Positions 12,245 to 20,478 of a DNA stretch of 52,665 nucleotides are shown one piece after another. The first letter of the stretch is position 1; each line of letters starts with the position of its first letter. The DNA lies in NCBI GenBank assembly GCA_025456205.1, contig JALOLA010000008.1, positions 1 to 52,665 of the forward strand. Reading direction: 5' to 3'. Source of the stretch: Acidobacteriota bacterium (GTDB lineage: Bacteria; Acidobacteriota; Aminicenantia; UBA2199). A program made the position numbers and the translations under genes. The notes below the pieces were generated by a model, which saw only the letters and a list, made by a program, of their open reading frames with translations, searched no databases and was not told the DNA's origin.

Positions 12245-12802
12245 CTATTTCCTCTCGTACTGCCTGCGGCCCTCCTCGTAGATATCGCCGCCGTACATGT
12301 CGTTGATCACCTGGGCCGGGAAGTCCTTCACTTCCAGCTTCTGGATGGCCTCCGGTCCCAGTTCCGGGTAGGCGACCACCTCGGCCTTGCGGATGCTCTT
12401 GGACACCAGGGCGGCGGCGCCGCCGGTCACGGCCAGGTAGACGGCCTTGTACTTTTTCAGCGACTCCTTGACCTCGGCATTGCGCGAGCCCTTGCCGATC
12501 GAGGCCTTCAGTCCCAGCTCGTGCAGCTTGGGCGCGTAGGCGTCCATGCGGTAGCTGGTGGTCGGGCCGGCCGAGCCGATGGCGTTGCCGGGCCGGGCCG
12601 GCGTGGGGCCCACGTAGAAGATGATCTGCCCGCGCACGTCGAACGGCAGCGCGGTCCCGGCGGCGATGATATCGGCGAGCTTCTTGTGGGCCGCGTCGCG
12701 GCCGGTGTAGATCGTGCCGTTGATCAGGACGTTGTCGCCGGCCTTGAGCTGCGCGACCGCCTCGTCCGTCAGGGGAGTCGTAATTTGTTTTACAGCGCTC
12801 AC
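12245..12802 (-). CDS. Class I fumarate hydratase, beta (C-terminal) subunit
   Basis: This 185-residue protein is the swivelling C-terminal half of iron-sulfur fumarase/tartrate dehydratase, which reversibly hydrates fumarate to malate. Recognised blocks are DNVLINGTIYTGRDAAHKKL, FYVGPTPARPGNAIGSAGPT, TSYRMD and the GKGSRN segment. The [4Fe-4S] cysteines sit on the alpha subunit, which is not in this window. The start is the GTG at 12802 with AGGAGG 6 nt upstream; the propeller gene stops 9 nt before. An L(+)-tartrate dehydratase beta subunit is the alternative, less likely next to sucCD. Confidence 0.88.
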   Translation of the reverse strand: MSAVKQITTPLTDEAVAQLKAGDNVLINGTIYTGRDAAHKKLADIIAAGTALPFDVRGQIIFYVGPTPARPGNAIGSAGPTTSYRMDAYAPKLHELGLKASIGKGSRNAEVKESLKKYKAVYLAVTGGAAALVSKSIRKAEVVAYPELGPEAIQKLEVKDFPAQVINDMYGGDIYEEGRRQYERK

Positions 12803-12811
12803 GGGGTCCTC

Positions 12812-14830
12812 CTAGATGGATTTTTGAAACACCTTGTAGTTGTCGTATTCGTCGCTGACCTTGATGAACAGCGTCCGGGAATTCTTGGGGTTGGCCAGGT
12901 CGAAGCGGAACGTCTCGACCAGCGAATCGCCGACCAGGTCGTCGGGCAGGACCGGTAGCCACTCCTTGCCGTCGAGCGAGTACTGGACCAGCGTCACGGC
13001 CGAGGCCTCGTCGCTGACGGTGAAGCGGACGCTGCGGCCCTCGACCATGAAGGCCGAGAGCACGGGGGCCGTGGAGTCGATGACGAACGGCGACGAGGTC
13101 CAGGAGGCGGTCTTGGCCCAGGCCGGGGCGTTGTCCAGCCCGTCATCGGCCTGGACCTTCAGCAGATACCTGCCGTCGGCGAAAAGCTCGCGGTCGAGGT
13201 AGAGCCATTTTTCCCTGACCTGGCTGCGCAGCGGCAGCCATTCGCCGCCGGGAAGCTTGCGCAGGAACAGGTTGAAGTTCAGGCGGTCCTGGTTGGCGTC
13301 CGCCGCCTCCCATGAGAGGTGCAGGTACTTCGCCGGCGGTTTGGTGTCGGGAAGGGGCTTACGCTGGTCGGGGGTCTGCACCAGGATGGGGCCGACCTCC
13401 GGCTTGAGGTTATCGGTGAGGTAGTGGATGCGGTAGCCGGACAGCAGCGGCGTCTCGCTGGGATTGGCCGAGCTGAGTACGATCTTCACCTGCAGGAAGC
13501 GGTAGCCGCCGGTGTTGACGTTCGAGTTTTCCGGGTCGGTGAACGGGGCTGACCAGCTCGTCCAGGAGCGGTCGGGATAATCGGAATTCCCCAGGCGCAC
13601 CGCGAAGGAGACCGTCGATTGTTTGCCGGCATCGGCGTTCCAGGACAGGCGGCCGAAGCGCGACCGGATGCGGGCGTCGAACACCTCGGAATAATACGTG
13701 CCGCTGGCGTTCAGCCCGCCCTCGACCAGGGTGACTCCCGCCGCGTTGTTGGCCACCAGGAAATAGCCCTTGCCCGGGGCGGCGCCGCCCGTGATGCGGA
13801 AGACCTGGGCCGAGTCGCTTTCGCAGAGCTGGGCGACGGCCCCGGAAAGCTCCACGCGGTAGACGCGCCCGGCGTTGCCGGTGCCGATGACGACAGCCTT
13901 GGTCTGGGGATCGAAATGCACGGCGTAGACCAGTTCCTCGGTCGACGACCAGAGGGTCTCGACGGCGCCGTCGCTGCGCAGGCAATAGAGGATGCTTTTT
14001 TCGCGGATGGGCTCGCGCTCGGCGCTCTCGACCCTGGGGAACACCGAGCCGATCTCGATCTCCTTGCTCGACTGCGGGGCGGGCACGCTTTTGACCGCGG
14101 CGAAATAGACATTGCCTTCGTCATCGCCGGCGATGTCCTTGATCTCCTCCAGCGGCGAATCGAACAGCACTCTGACCTTGCGGTTCCGGATCTCGTAGAG
14201 CACGCCGCGGTCGCCGCTGCCGGCCAGGATGGCGTTGTCCTTGGTGACGTGCAGGCAAATGATGTGCGCGTCCTCGGCGGTGAGCAGGCTCTCGGCGCTG
14301 CCGGCCTTGCTGATGCTGGCCACGGCGCCGGTGTTGCCCAGGGCGCAGATGATGTTGCCCTGCTGGTCCTCGGCCAGGTCCCAGATGAACTTCTGGTCGG
14401 GGTGGAACAGCTCGCTGGCCTTGTTGTCCTTGCCGATGCGGTAGACGCGGCCGTTGGGCGAGGTGCCAACGATCAGGTCGCCGTTGCCGGCCACCAGCAG
14501 CGCGTAGACGTCCAGCTGCTCGCCCTGGAAGACCTTTTCGGACTTGCCGGCGGCGCTGATGCGGTAGACCGCGGCCTTGTGGCCCGTCCCCAGGAAGAGG
14601 TCGCCATTGGCCGCTGCGGCGGCCGAGAGGTAGAATTCCTCGGCCGGGCCGGGCAGGCTCTTCAACCGGGGGCCCAGCGACAGCCTGCCGTTGCTGTCCA
14701 CGCTGACATTGACGAAGCTGCCCTTCTGGAAATCGGCCAGGCTCGCCTTTTCGACCTGCTTCACCTTGACCGCCTGCAGTCCGCCGGCCAGGGCCAGCAG
14801 CGCGATGCACGCCAGTGTTTTGCTATTCAT
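12812..14830 (-). CDS. Secreted beta-propeller protein with C-terminal Ig/fibronectin-like domains
   Basis: A 672-residue exported protein of unknown function. After a signal peptide (residues 1-20) there are at least six repeats of about 45 residues, each ending in a small motif such as LGTGHKAAVYRIS, VGTSPNGRVYRIG, ALGNTGAVASIS, AGSGDRGVLYEIR or IGTGNAGRVYRVE; these form a propeller over about residues 55-345. A beta-sandwich-like region with WTSWSAPF follows, then two Ig-like segments (LHLSWEAADANQDRLNF; VRFTVSDEASAVTLVQYSLDG). The first 8 nt (ATGAATAG) overlap the end of the S55 peptidase gene, so the two proteins are probably made together. Confidence 0.8.
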   Translation of the reverse strand: MNSKTLACIALLALAGGLQAVKVKQVEKASLADFQKGSFVNVSVDSNGRLSLGPRLKSLPGPAEEFYLSAAAAANGDLFLGTGHKAAVYRISAAGKSEKVFQGEQLDVYALLVAGNGDLIVGTSPNGRVYRIGKDNKASELFHPDQKFIWDLAEDQQGNIICALGNTGAVASISKAGSAESLLTAEDAHIICLHVTKDNAILAGSGDRGVLYEIRNRKVRVLFDSPLEEIKDIAGDDEGNVYFAAVKSVPAPQSSKEIEIGSVFPRVESAEREPIREKSILYCLRSDGAVETLWSSTEELVYAVHFDPQTKAVVIGTGNAGRVYRVELSGAVAQLCESDSAQVFRITGGAAPGKGYFLVANNAAGVTLVEGGLNASGTYYSEVFDARIRSRFGRLSWNADAGKQSTVSFAVRLGNSDYPDRSWTSWSAPFTDPENSNVNTGGYRFLQVKIVLSSANPSETPLLSGYRIHYLTDNLKPEVGPILVQTPDQRKPLPDTKPPAKYLHLSWEAADANQDRLNFNLFLRKLPGGEWLPLRSQVREKWLYLDRELFADGRYLLKVQADDGLDNAPAWAKTASWTSSPFVIDSTAPVLSAFMVEGRSVRFTVSDEASAVTLVQYSLDGKEWLPVLPDDLVGDSLVETFRFDLANPKNSRTLFIKVSDEYDNYKVFQKSI

Positions 14831-16601
14831 TTTTCCTCTCTTTGATGCGCAGTTTGAATACCTTCTTGCCGCTGACCACCGCCGGCACCTCGTACTGGTA
14901 CTCGGCCACGGTGGAGATCGCCATGTTGGCCTGGTCCTTGGCCAGGGAGTTGTAGAGCAGCACGTTGCCCACGCTGCTGGGCAGGTAGGAATACTCGAAG
15001 CCGCGGATGAAGACGCCCTGGGCCGGCACGAATATTTTCAGGTACAGGCGGCTGTTCTTGCGGATGTTGTTGATGGCGCGGATGAGGGCGCCGAGGTCGG
15101 AGGGAAAGTAGGCCGATTTCACCGCCTTGGTGTCGAAATCGGTCACGGCGGACGCGTCGGCGACCATGAGGTAGAACACCGATCCCGGCTTGAGGTTGGG
15201 GGCCTGGATGGTGATCTTCTCGGAGAAGTCGGCGCCCTTTTCGTTCTTCAGCATCATCTCGATCTGCATCGGCTCGTCGGGGTGGTATGAGTTCTTGTCG
15301 ACCAGGACGTTCTCCAGCTCGGCCTTCTTGACGGCCTCGCGGCCGCTGATCTCGAAGTCCATCTTCTGGATGCGGGCGTTCTTCTCGCGGTTGTTCATCA
15401 GGAAATAGTTGATGGCCATGACCAGGGTCGAGAACTCGTCGGCGGCGGCGATGCCGGAGAACAGGTCCTCCAGGACCACGTTGTCCTCGCCCTCGATGAA
15501 GATCTTGCCGCTGACGCTGAGCGACTGGAAGCCGAACTCCTGATACTCGGTCTGCAGGGCGTTCACCAGGGAGATATAGGTCAGGGCCGGCGTCAGCAGC
15601 GGGTGGCTGACCAGCTCCAGGTTGAAGCTGCGGTTGCGGTTCTTCAGGAAGATCTTCAGGGGGATCATGTACGGGACCTTGCCCAGCTCGCCCACAACGC
15701 TGGAGAATCGGTCCTGGGTGACGGCGCCCACCGGATTGCGGGTGGCGGCCAGCTTGAAGGAGCTCTCATAGGAAGGGACAACGGAGATGACCTCGGCCTT
15801 GTGCAGGGGAAAATCCACCGAGCCCAGGTTGAAGAAGGGATGGCCGAAGACGTAGACCTTCTGGCCGTCGACATGGGTCACCGTGCCGGTGGCGGAGTAG
15901 GAGGCGTCGCCGCGGATGAGCGGGATGGCGACGGCGTCGGCCGGCCGCAGGCTGAACATGTCGGCGCCCAGCTTGCGGGTATCGATCTCCTTGCCCACGG
16001 CCATGGACTGCAGGGGCACGAAGATGCCCTGCAGGAAGGAGACCGACTCCGGGCTGAAGCCGCTGCTGCTGGCGAACAGCTTGATCGGCTCCAGCGAGCG
16101 GGCCGGGGAGAAGTTCATGCGCGCCGTCAGCTCGCTGCGGATGGCCTCGGACACGAACCGGGCGTTCTCGCGGCTGAAGTCGATCTTGATGTCGCTGATC
16201 TCCACGTTCGCCGCCGGGCCGGGGGCTTCGGCGGCCTTGAGGATATCCTCGATGGGCGTGATGCCGGCGATCGGCTTCCTGGAGAAGTTGCTCAGGCCGT
16301 AGGATACCGAGCCGATGAGCCGGCCGCCGATGTAGACCGGGCTGCCGCTCATGCCGGCGATGACGCCGCTATCCTTCAATTCCGGGGCGAACAGCTCGGC
16401 GATGATCAGGTTCTTGTCGGAGACGAACTTGTCCAGTATGCCCAGCACCTTGAAGGTGAAGGTCTCGATGGTGCTGCCCTTGAAGATGGTGCGGCCTTCG
16501 CCCTCCATCCCCGGCTTGACCTCGGCCAGCTTCATGATATCGGCGGCCGCGAGCAGGCCGGCGAGCAGAAGCCCGGCGGCCATCAGCGAGATTCGTTTCA
16601 T
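14823..16601 (-). CDS. Secreted SpoIVB-type (S55) serine peptidase-like protein, apparently permuted
   Basis: A 592-residue exported protein with a signal peptide at residues 1-20. Residues 78-100 contain IAGMSGSPVYIGGRLIGSVSYG, the nucleophile motif of SpoIVB-type peptidases (Ser85 in GMSGSP). The half carrying the other catalytic residue comes later: KVYVFGHPFFNLG with His254, then NPVGAVTQDRFSSVVGELG. In B. subtilis SpoIVB the His half precedes the Ser half, so the domain order here is reversed. By eye, the triad Asp of SpoIVB falls near Ala72 and is not clearly conserved. The C-terminal 280 residues are unassigned. ATG at 16601 follows CGGAG. Its 3' end overlaps the propeller gene by 8 nt. 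Confidence 0.82.
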   Translation of the reverse strand: MKRISLMAAGLLLAGLLAAADIMKLAEVKPGMEGEGRTIFKGSTIETFTFKVLGILDKFVSDKNLIIAELFAPELKDSGVIAGMSGSPVYIGGRLIGSVSYGLSNFSRKPIAGITPIEDILKAAEAPGPAANVEISDIKIDFSRENARFVSEAIRSELTARMNFSPARSLEPIKLFASSSGFSPESVSFLQGIFVPLQSMAVGKEIDTRKLGADMFSLRPADAVAIPLIRGDASYSATGTVTHVDGQKVYVFGHPFFNLGSVDFPLHKAEVISVVPSYESSFKLAATRNPVGAVTQDRFSSVVGELGKVPYMIPLKIFLKNRNRSFNLELVSHPLLTPALTYISLVNALQTEYQEFGFQSLSVSGKIFIEGEDNVVLEDLFSGIAAADEFSTLVMAINYFLMNNREKNARIQKMDFEISGREAVKKAELENVLVDKNSYHPDEPMQIEMMLKNEKGADFSEKITIQAPNLKPGSVFYLMVADASAVTDFDTKAVKSAYFPSDLGALIRAINNIRKNSRLYLKIFVPAQGVFIRGFEYSYLPSSVGNVLLYNSLAKDQANMAISTVAEYQYEVPAVVSGKKVFKLRIKERKNE

Positions 16602-16693
16602 GGATTCTCCGGATAGCGGCAACCGGCGGCAGCCTCCCGCGCAGGGCGGGGGGCATGTACTCCGCAGGAGGCCCATATCATTTTTTTCTTCAT
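16598..16693 (-). other. Possible 31-codon leader ORF before the S55 peptidase gene
   Basis: Starting at ATG 16693, a short frame begins MKKKMIWASCG, continues with Arg, Pro and Ala, and stops with a TGA that overlaps the ATG of the S55 gene (ATGA). AAAGGA precedes it, but only 1 nt separates it from the ATG, which is poor. It could serve translational coupling; it could equally be chance. Confidence 0.25.
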
Positions 16694-16726
16694 ATCCTTT
16701 AAATTGCGGCAGAAGTCGTAAAGGGC

Positions 16727-16755
16727 ATCATAATCAAAATCGCGCAAAAAATCAA
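16727..16755 (-). promoter_or_regulatory. Promoter of the S55 peptidase-propeller-fumarase-sucCD operon
   Basis: On the minus strand TTGATT and TATGAT are separated by 17 bp. The predicted leader is about 120 nt, long for this window, and contains the small ORF at 16598-16693. Confidence 0.6.
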
Positions 16756-16770
16756 GGCGAGGCGGGGGGG

Positions 16771-18648
16771 TCAGGGATGTTCCCGGCGCAGCGTCGTCTG
16801 CGAGCGGTCGTCGGCGCCGGAAACCTGGATCTCGTTGCTGGCAAGGTCGAAGCGCAGCTCCTGGCCGCGGGTCGTCCCGGCGCCCCGGCGCGTGATCTCG
16901 GCGGCGTTGCGGAAGAGGACGGTCTGGCGGGCGTATTGCCAGTGCAGGATCTGCGCCTTGCCGGTGATCTCGCCCTTGCTGAACGCCACGCGGTCGGCGG
17001 CGTCGATGGTCTCCAGCTTGTCGTCGCCGGCAAAGGCCAGCTCGATGGTGCGGGCGGCCAGGGTGTTCGGCCCCTGCTGCAGGCGGGCCTCGCCCTCGAT
17101 GACGATCCTGGCCCGCTCGGGGTCGAAGGCGATCGTTTTCCCGCGCAGCGCCAGCGTCTCGCCCTCGCTGCTGAACTTCAGGTCGGCGCCGCCGCCGCAG
17201 GAGATGCGGTTGCCGGGTCCGTCGAAAAGCAATTCCCCGGCGTGCACCTCGATCTCGTCCTGGAACAGGTTCACGTCACCGCTGAAGCGCACCTGGTTGC
17301 CCTTTTTCGACGTTTCCATGGCGCTGGCCGTGACGAAGACCGGTCGGGGCCCAAGAAGGACGCCCTTCTTCCCGGGGACCAGAGTCGCCTTGACCCCCTT
17401 CTTGCCGCTGAGCTGGCGGGTCGGGGTCAGGATGAGGAAATGGCCGGAAGTAAAAACATTCTTCCGGTTGCGGATGGTGGATCTCTTGCCCGAGATGTCG
17501 ATCTTCGCCGCAGCGGCATCGTAGCGGATGGCTTCGGCCTCGCCCTGGAAATCGTCGGTCCGGAAGCTGCACTTCTTCTGGGCCTGAATGCTGGCGAGGC
17601 TGCCGTCCCGGGCATAGACGGCCAGCAGGGAATCCCCGCTCAGCGACAGGTCATCCCTGCCGCTGCTGGTCAACGTGCCCCGCGTCGGCGAGCGGACCGT
17701 GCGCATGGCCTGCGTCTCAGGGTCGATGAGGACCTCGATGTTTCCCGACCTCACGCGCCCGGAATTGGCGCTGTCGGTCAGCACGACCTCCCCGTCGCCC
17801 AGGATCTCGATCTTCTGCAGCCTGCCCTGGTCATCGTTCCGCATCTTGATCTGCCGGGCGGTGATCTCCCGCTTCTGACCCCGGGGATCGCCCGGGGAGG
17901 CCTCGGTGCGGAAGAAGCATTTGCCGTACGCCGCCGCCCATTCCAGGTTGGCGAAATCCGGGTCGAACTGCAGCGAGATGCGATCGCCGCGGACCAGGGA
18001 GCCCTCGCCATCCAGCTGCGCTTCCTGGTCCAGCAGCACCAGCTTCTTTTTTTCAGCCAGGCGCAGGAAGCGGGCCTGGAAGCGATAGGGCCGGCCGGAC
18101 CGCTGCATGACCCCCTTGGGGCGCATCATTTTCACGTATTTGTTGCGCATGTGGTAGATCAGGCCGCCCTCGGCGTCGCCGGCCAGGTCGCGCAGCTTGA
18201 ACGCCACCGCTTCCTTGGTGGAGAGGGCATCCAGCGATTTAAGGTCGAAACTCTCGCTGGACAGGGAGAAGCTGGCCGCCGAGATGACCGCATGCCCGCG
18301 CAGGTAGAAATCATTGAAATCGTTCTGGGCATATCCGGAATCAGCGCTGATGCGGATATCCTCGTCCAGCTTGTCGGCCTTGAAGATGGTGGCGGTGATC
18401 TTCCTCATCAGCAGCCGATCGTCGCCCTGCCGCTGCGATTCCTCGCATTTGACCTCGAGTTTCTTCTCGTTGTCGGTGCTGAAGGTCAGGTAGGTCAGGT
18501 CGACGCCCTCGACTTCCGTCGCGTCGACTTTGCCGCCATTTTTGCCCATTTTCACGGGCAGCAGGAACAGCAGCGCGACCAGGAGCGCCGCGGCCAGTAT
18601 CGCGGCCAGGGCGAAGAGCGGTTTTTTGTTTCCCGGACTCGGCTTCAT
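16771..18648 (-). CDS. LptC-like membrane anchor fused to LptA/OstA-type domains
   Basis: A 625-residue protein that probably belongs to the periplasmic bridge moving lipopolysaccharide from inner to outer membrane. One N-terminal membrane helix lies at about residues 10-31 (ALAAILAAALLVALLFLLP). An LptC-like segment follows, and then a long array of OstA-type strands. Typical pieces are FKADKLDEDIRISADSGYA, GDRISLQFD, VRFSGDVNLFQDEIEVHAGELLFD and ALRGKTIAFDPERARIVIEGEA. E. coli LptC and LptA are both under 200 residues, so this looks like a fusion. ATG at 18648 has no clear Shine-Dalgarno. It lies 18 bp after the ferritin-like gene. Confidence 0.75.
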   Translation of the reverse strand: MKPSPGNKKPLFALAAILAAALLVALLFLLPVKMGKNGGKVDATEVEGVDLTYLTFSTDNEKKLEVKCEESQRQGDDRLLMRKITATIFKADKLDEDIRISADSGYAQNDFNDFYLRGHAVISAASFSLSSESFDLKSLDALSTKEAVAFKLRDLAGDAEGGLIYHMRNKYVKMMRPKGVMQRSGRPYRFQARFLRLAEKKKLVLLDQEAQLDGEGSLVRGDRISLQFDPDFANLEWAAAYGKCFFRTEASPGDPRGQKREITARQIKMRNDDQGRLQKIEILGDGEVVLTDSANSGRVRSGNIEVLIDPETQAMRTVRSPTRGTLTSSGRDDLSLSGDSLLAVYARDGSLASIQAQKKCSFRTDDFQGEAEAIRYDAAAAKIDISGKRSTIRNRKNVFTSGHFLILTPTRQLSGKKGVKATLVPGKKGVLLGPRPVFVTASAMETSKKGNQVRFSGDVNLFQDEIEVHAGELLFDGPGNRISCGGGADLKFSSEGETLALRGKTIAFDPERARIVIEGEARLQQGPNTLAARTIELAFAGDDKLETIDAADRVAFSKGEITGKAQILHWQYARQTVLFRNAAEITRRGAGTTRGQELRFDLASNEIQVSGADDRSQTTLRREHP

Positions 18649-18666
18649 TGAAAGACGCCGGGGAGC

Positions 18667-19170
18667 TTAGGGCCCGACGTGGACCAGTTCCTGTTCCTCG
18701 CCGTATTCCTCGAAGCGCTCCAGGCTGCTTTTTTCCAGGTCCAGCAGCTTGTAGTGCCCCATTTCCATCATGGAAAAATACAATAACAGGTTCTTCTTGC
18801 CGGCGTCGTCGGCGAACAGCTCGGCCAGTTGCAGGTAGAAATCGTGGGCGGCCTGCTCGGCCTTCATGGCCTGGGCGAACACCTCGCTGAGGGGCACCAT
18901 CTCGTCGCTGAAGCGGATCTCGGGCAGGGGCACCACCGGCTTGTCGGGAACGGCCAGGGCCTGGCCGGGAAAACGCTGGCCAAAAAGGCTTTCCAGCGCC
19001 TGCTGGTGCTTCTTCTCCTCGAGGGCGAGGAACTCCAGTCGGTCCTTCAGGAAGGCGTTCTTCACCCGCTGCGCCAGCCGGGAATAAATGGTCTGGCTGT
19101 CGATCTCGCTCTTGACCGCGGCCAGCAGCAGGTCCGCCAGGGCGTATTTTTTCAGTTTCAAGTCCTTCAT
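18667..19170 (-). CDS. Ferritin-like diiron protein (rubrerythrin family, no rubredoxin domain)
   Basis: A 167-residue four-helix-bundle protein, probably a peroxidase or iron-handling protein. The carboxylate/histidine ligands recur in the two halves: VKSEIDSQTIYSRL and LALEEKKHQQALESLF, then MKAEQAAHDFYLQLAE and MMEMGHYKLLDLE. This is the E...ExxH...E...ExxH pattern of the ferritin-like fold. Unlike its upstream neighbour it has no CxxC rubredoxin module. It follows rubrerythrin by 30 bp and is probably co-transcribed. The exact substrate is not readable. Confidence 0.83.
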   Translation of the reverse strand: MKDLKLKKYALADLLLAAVKSEIDSQTIYSRLAQRVKNAFLKDRLEFLALEEKKHQQALESLFGQRFPGQALAVPDKPVVPLPEIRFSDEMVPLSEVFAQAMKAEQAAHDFYLQLAELFADDAGKKNLLLYFSMMEMGHYKLLDLEKSSLERFEEYGEEQELVHVGP

Positions 19171-19200
19171 GTCAGCCTCCTTGTCCCGGCCGTTCCGGGT

Positions 19201-19785
19201 TCAGTAGTTTTCGACCCAGACCTCGAAATGCTCCCGGGGATGATCGCAGACAGGGCATTTCTCCGGGGCCTGGTCGGATTCTATGATCTGGCCGCAGACG
19301 CGGCATTTCCAGAACACTTTCCCGTCCTTGCGGAAGACCCTGTCGTTCTTCACATTGTCGAGCAGCTTGCGATAGCGGGCTTCGTGGCGCTTCTCGACCA
19401 GCGAGATGGCGCGGAAGGTGCGGGCGACCTCGGGGAAGCCTTCTTCGTCGGCGATGTCGGCGAATCCGGGGTACAGGGCCGACCACTCCTCGTTTTCGCC
19501 GGCAGCGGCGTACTCCAGGTTCTTGACCGTGGTGTCCAGGGCCACCGGGTAGGAGGCCTGGATCTCCTGGACCTCGCCGTTCATGGCGGCGACCAGGTGC
19601 TTGTAGAACAGCTTGGCGTGCATGCGCTCGTTCTCGGCGGTCTCCAGGAAAAGCTCCTCGATCTGCTTGTAGCCTTCCTTGCCTGCCGTCTTGGCGTAGA
19701 AGGTGTAGCGCATCCGCGCCTGCGATTCGCCGGCGAAGGCCTTCATCAGGTTCTCGGCCGTGCGGCTGCCTTTGAGATGTTTCAT
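19201..19785 (-). CDS. rbr: Rubrerythrin
   Basis: Rubrerythrin reduces hydrogen peroxide in anaerobes, taking electrons through its rubredoxin-like iron. The 194-residue product has diiron ligands in [32 protein letters not shown] and [16 protein letters not shown], and a C-terminal rubredoxin module with CRVCG and CPVCDHP. Length and domain order are classical. GGAGG lies 8 nt before the ATG at 19785, with a good promoter upstream. It heads an operon with the ferritin-like protein and the LptC/LptA fusion, an unexpected link between peroxide defence and LPS export. Confidence 0.96.
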   Translation of the reverse strand: MKHLKGSRTAENLMKAFAGESQARMRYTFYAKTAGKEGYKQIEELFLETAENERMHAKLFYKHLVAAMNGEVQEIQASYPVALDTTVKNLEYAAAGENEEWSALYPGFADIADEEGFPEVARTFRAISLVEKRHEARYRKLLDNVKNDRVFRKDGKVFWKCRVCGQIIESDQAPEKCPVCDHPREHFEVWVENY

Positions 19786-19806
19786 GGTTCTTCCTCCACT
19801 TCCGGT

Positions 19807-19834
19807 ATTGTAGCGTTTTCCCCCTTAAAGTCAA
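19807..19834 (-). promoter_or_regulatory. Promoter of the rubrerythrin operon
   Basis: On the minus strand TTGACT and TACAAT are separated by 16 bp, followed by a leader of about 20 nt with GGAGG. I see no clear PerR-type palindrome. Confidence 0.7.
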
Positions 19835-19851
19835 GGCAAGCGCGGCCGGGC

Positions 19852-20478
19852 CTACTCCCGCTTGCCCAGCAGGACCAGGGCCTTTTCCAGGTCGGCGCCG
19901 CGGCGCACGATCCGCGGCGGGTCCAGCGTGCAATCGATGAGGGTCGATCCCGGGGAAGCGGGGAGCGCTCCCCCGTCGATCAGCAGGTCGATGCCGGGGA
20001 ACTCGCGGGCGATGCGCTGCGGGTCGTTCAGGGGCGGCCGGCCGCTCAGATTGATTGAAGTACTTATTAAGGGAAAGTTGAGGGCGGAGATCATTTGCAG
20101 CAGCGACGGCATGCCCGGGATGCGGATACCGATGCGGTCGCTGTTTTTCAACAACAGGGGGTTAATGGCCGGTGCCGGCTTGAAAAGAAAAGTGAATTTC
20201 CCGGGCAACAGTTGCTGCAACCGGGAACGGAAAATGTCCGGGACCTCCGCGACGAGCGATCCCAGCATGGCCAGGTCCGCGACCGCCACCGAATACGGCA
20301 GGTCGCCGCGCTTTTTCATGGCGTCGATCCTGGCCGTTGCGGCCAGCGAGAAGAAATTCCCGCCCAGCCCGTAGAGCGTGTCCGTAGGATAGGCGATCAC
20401 GCCGTCGGCACGCAGGCAGTCACTGATTTTTTGGATATTCCCGGGGGCGAGCAATTCAGCGAGAGGTATGATGATCAT
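19852..20478 (-). CDS. tsaC: L-threonylcarbamoyladenylate synthase (TsaC/Sua5/YrdC family)
   Basis: This family makes threonylcarbamoyl-AMP from threonine, bicarbonate and ATP for the t6A37 modification of ANN-decoding tRNAs. The 208-residue product shows the YrdC motifs: IAYPTDTLYGLGGN, KKRGDLP (usual KxRxxxxP), the GIRIPGMPSLLQMI segment, STSINLSGRPP and GSTLIDCT. It lacks the C-terminal Sua5 domain, so it is the short TsaC form. Its ATG overlaps the namZ stop by 4 nt (ATGA), giving coupled translation. A few YrdC-family members have other roles, but the full motif set supports the tRNA function. Confidence 0.9.
   Translation of the reverse strand: MIIIPLAELLAPGNIQKISDCLRADGVIAYPTDTLYGLGGNFFSLAATARIDAMKKRGDLPYSVAVADLAMLGSLVAEVPDIFRSRLQQLLPGKFTFLFKPAPAINPLLLKNSDRIGIRIPGMPSLLQMISALNFPLISTSINLSGRPPLNDPQRIAREFPGIDLLIDGGALPASPGSTLIDCTLDPPRIVRRGADLEKALVLLGKRE

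Noticed and set aside
16351-18651. A 766-codon plus-strand frame opposite the LptC/LptA fusion
   Set aside because: Antisense shadow. The minus-strand product has a membrane helix and OstA-type strands, and lies in an operon.
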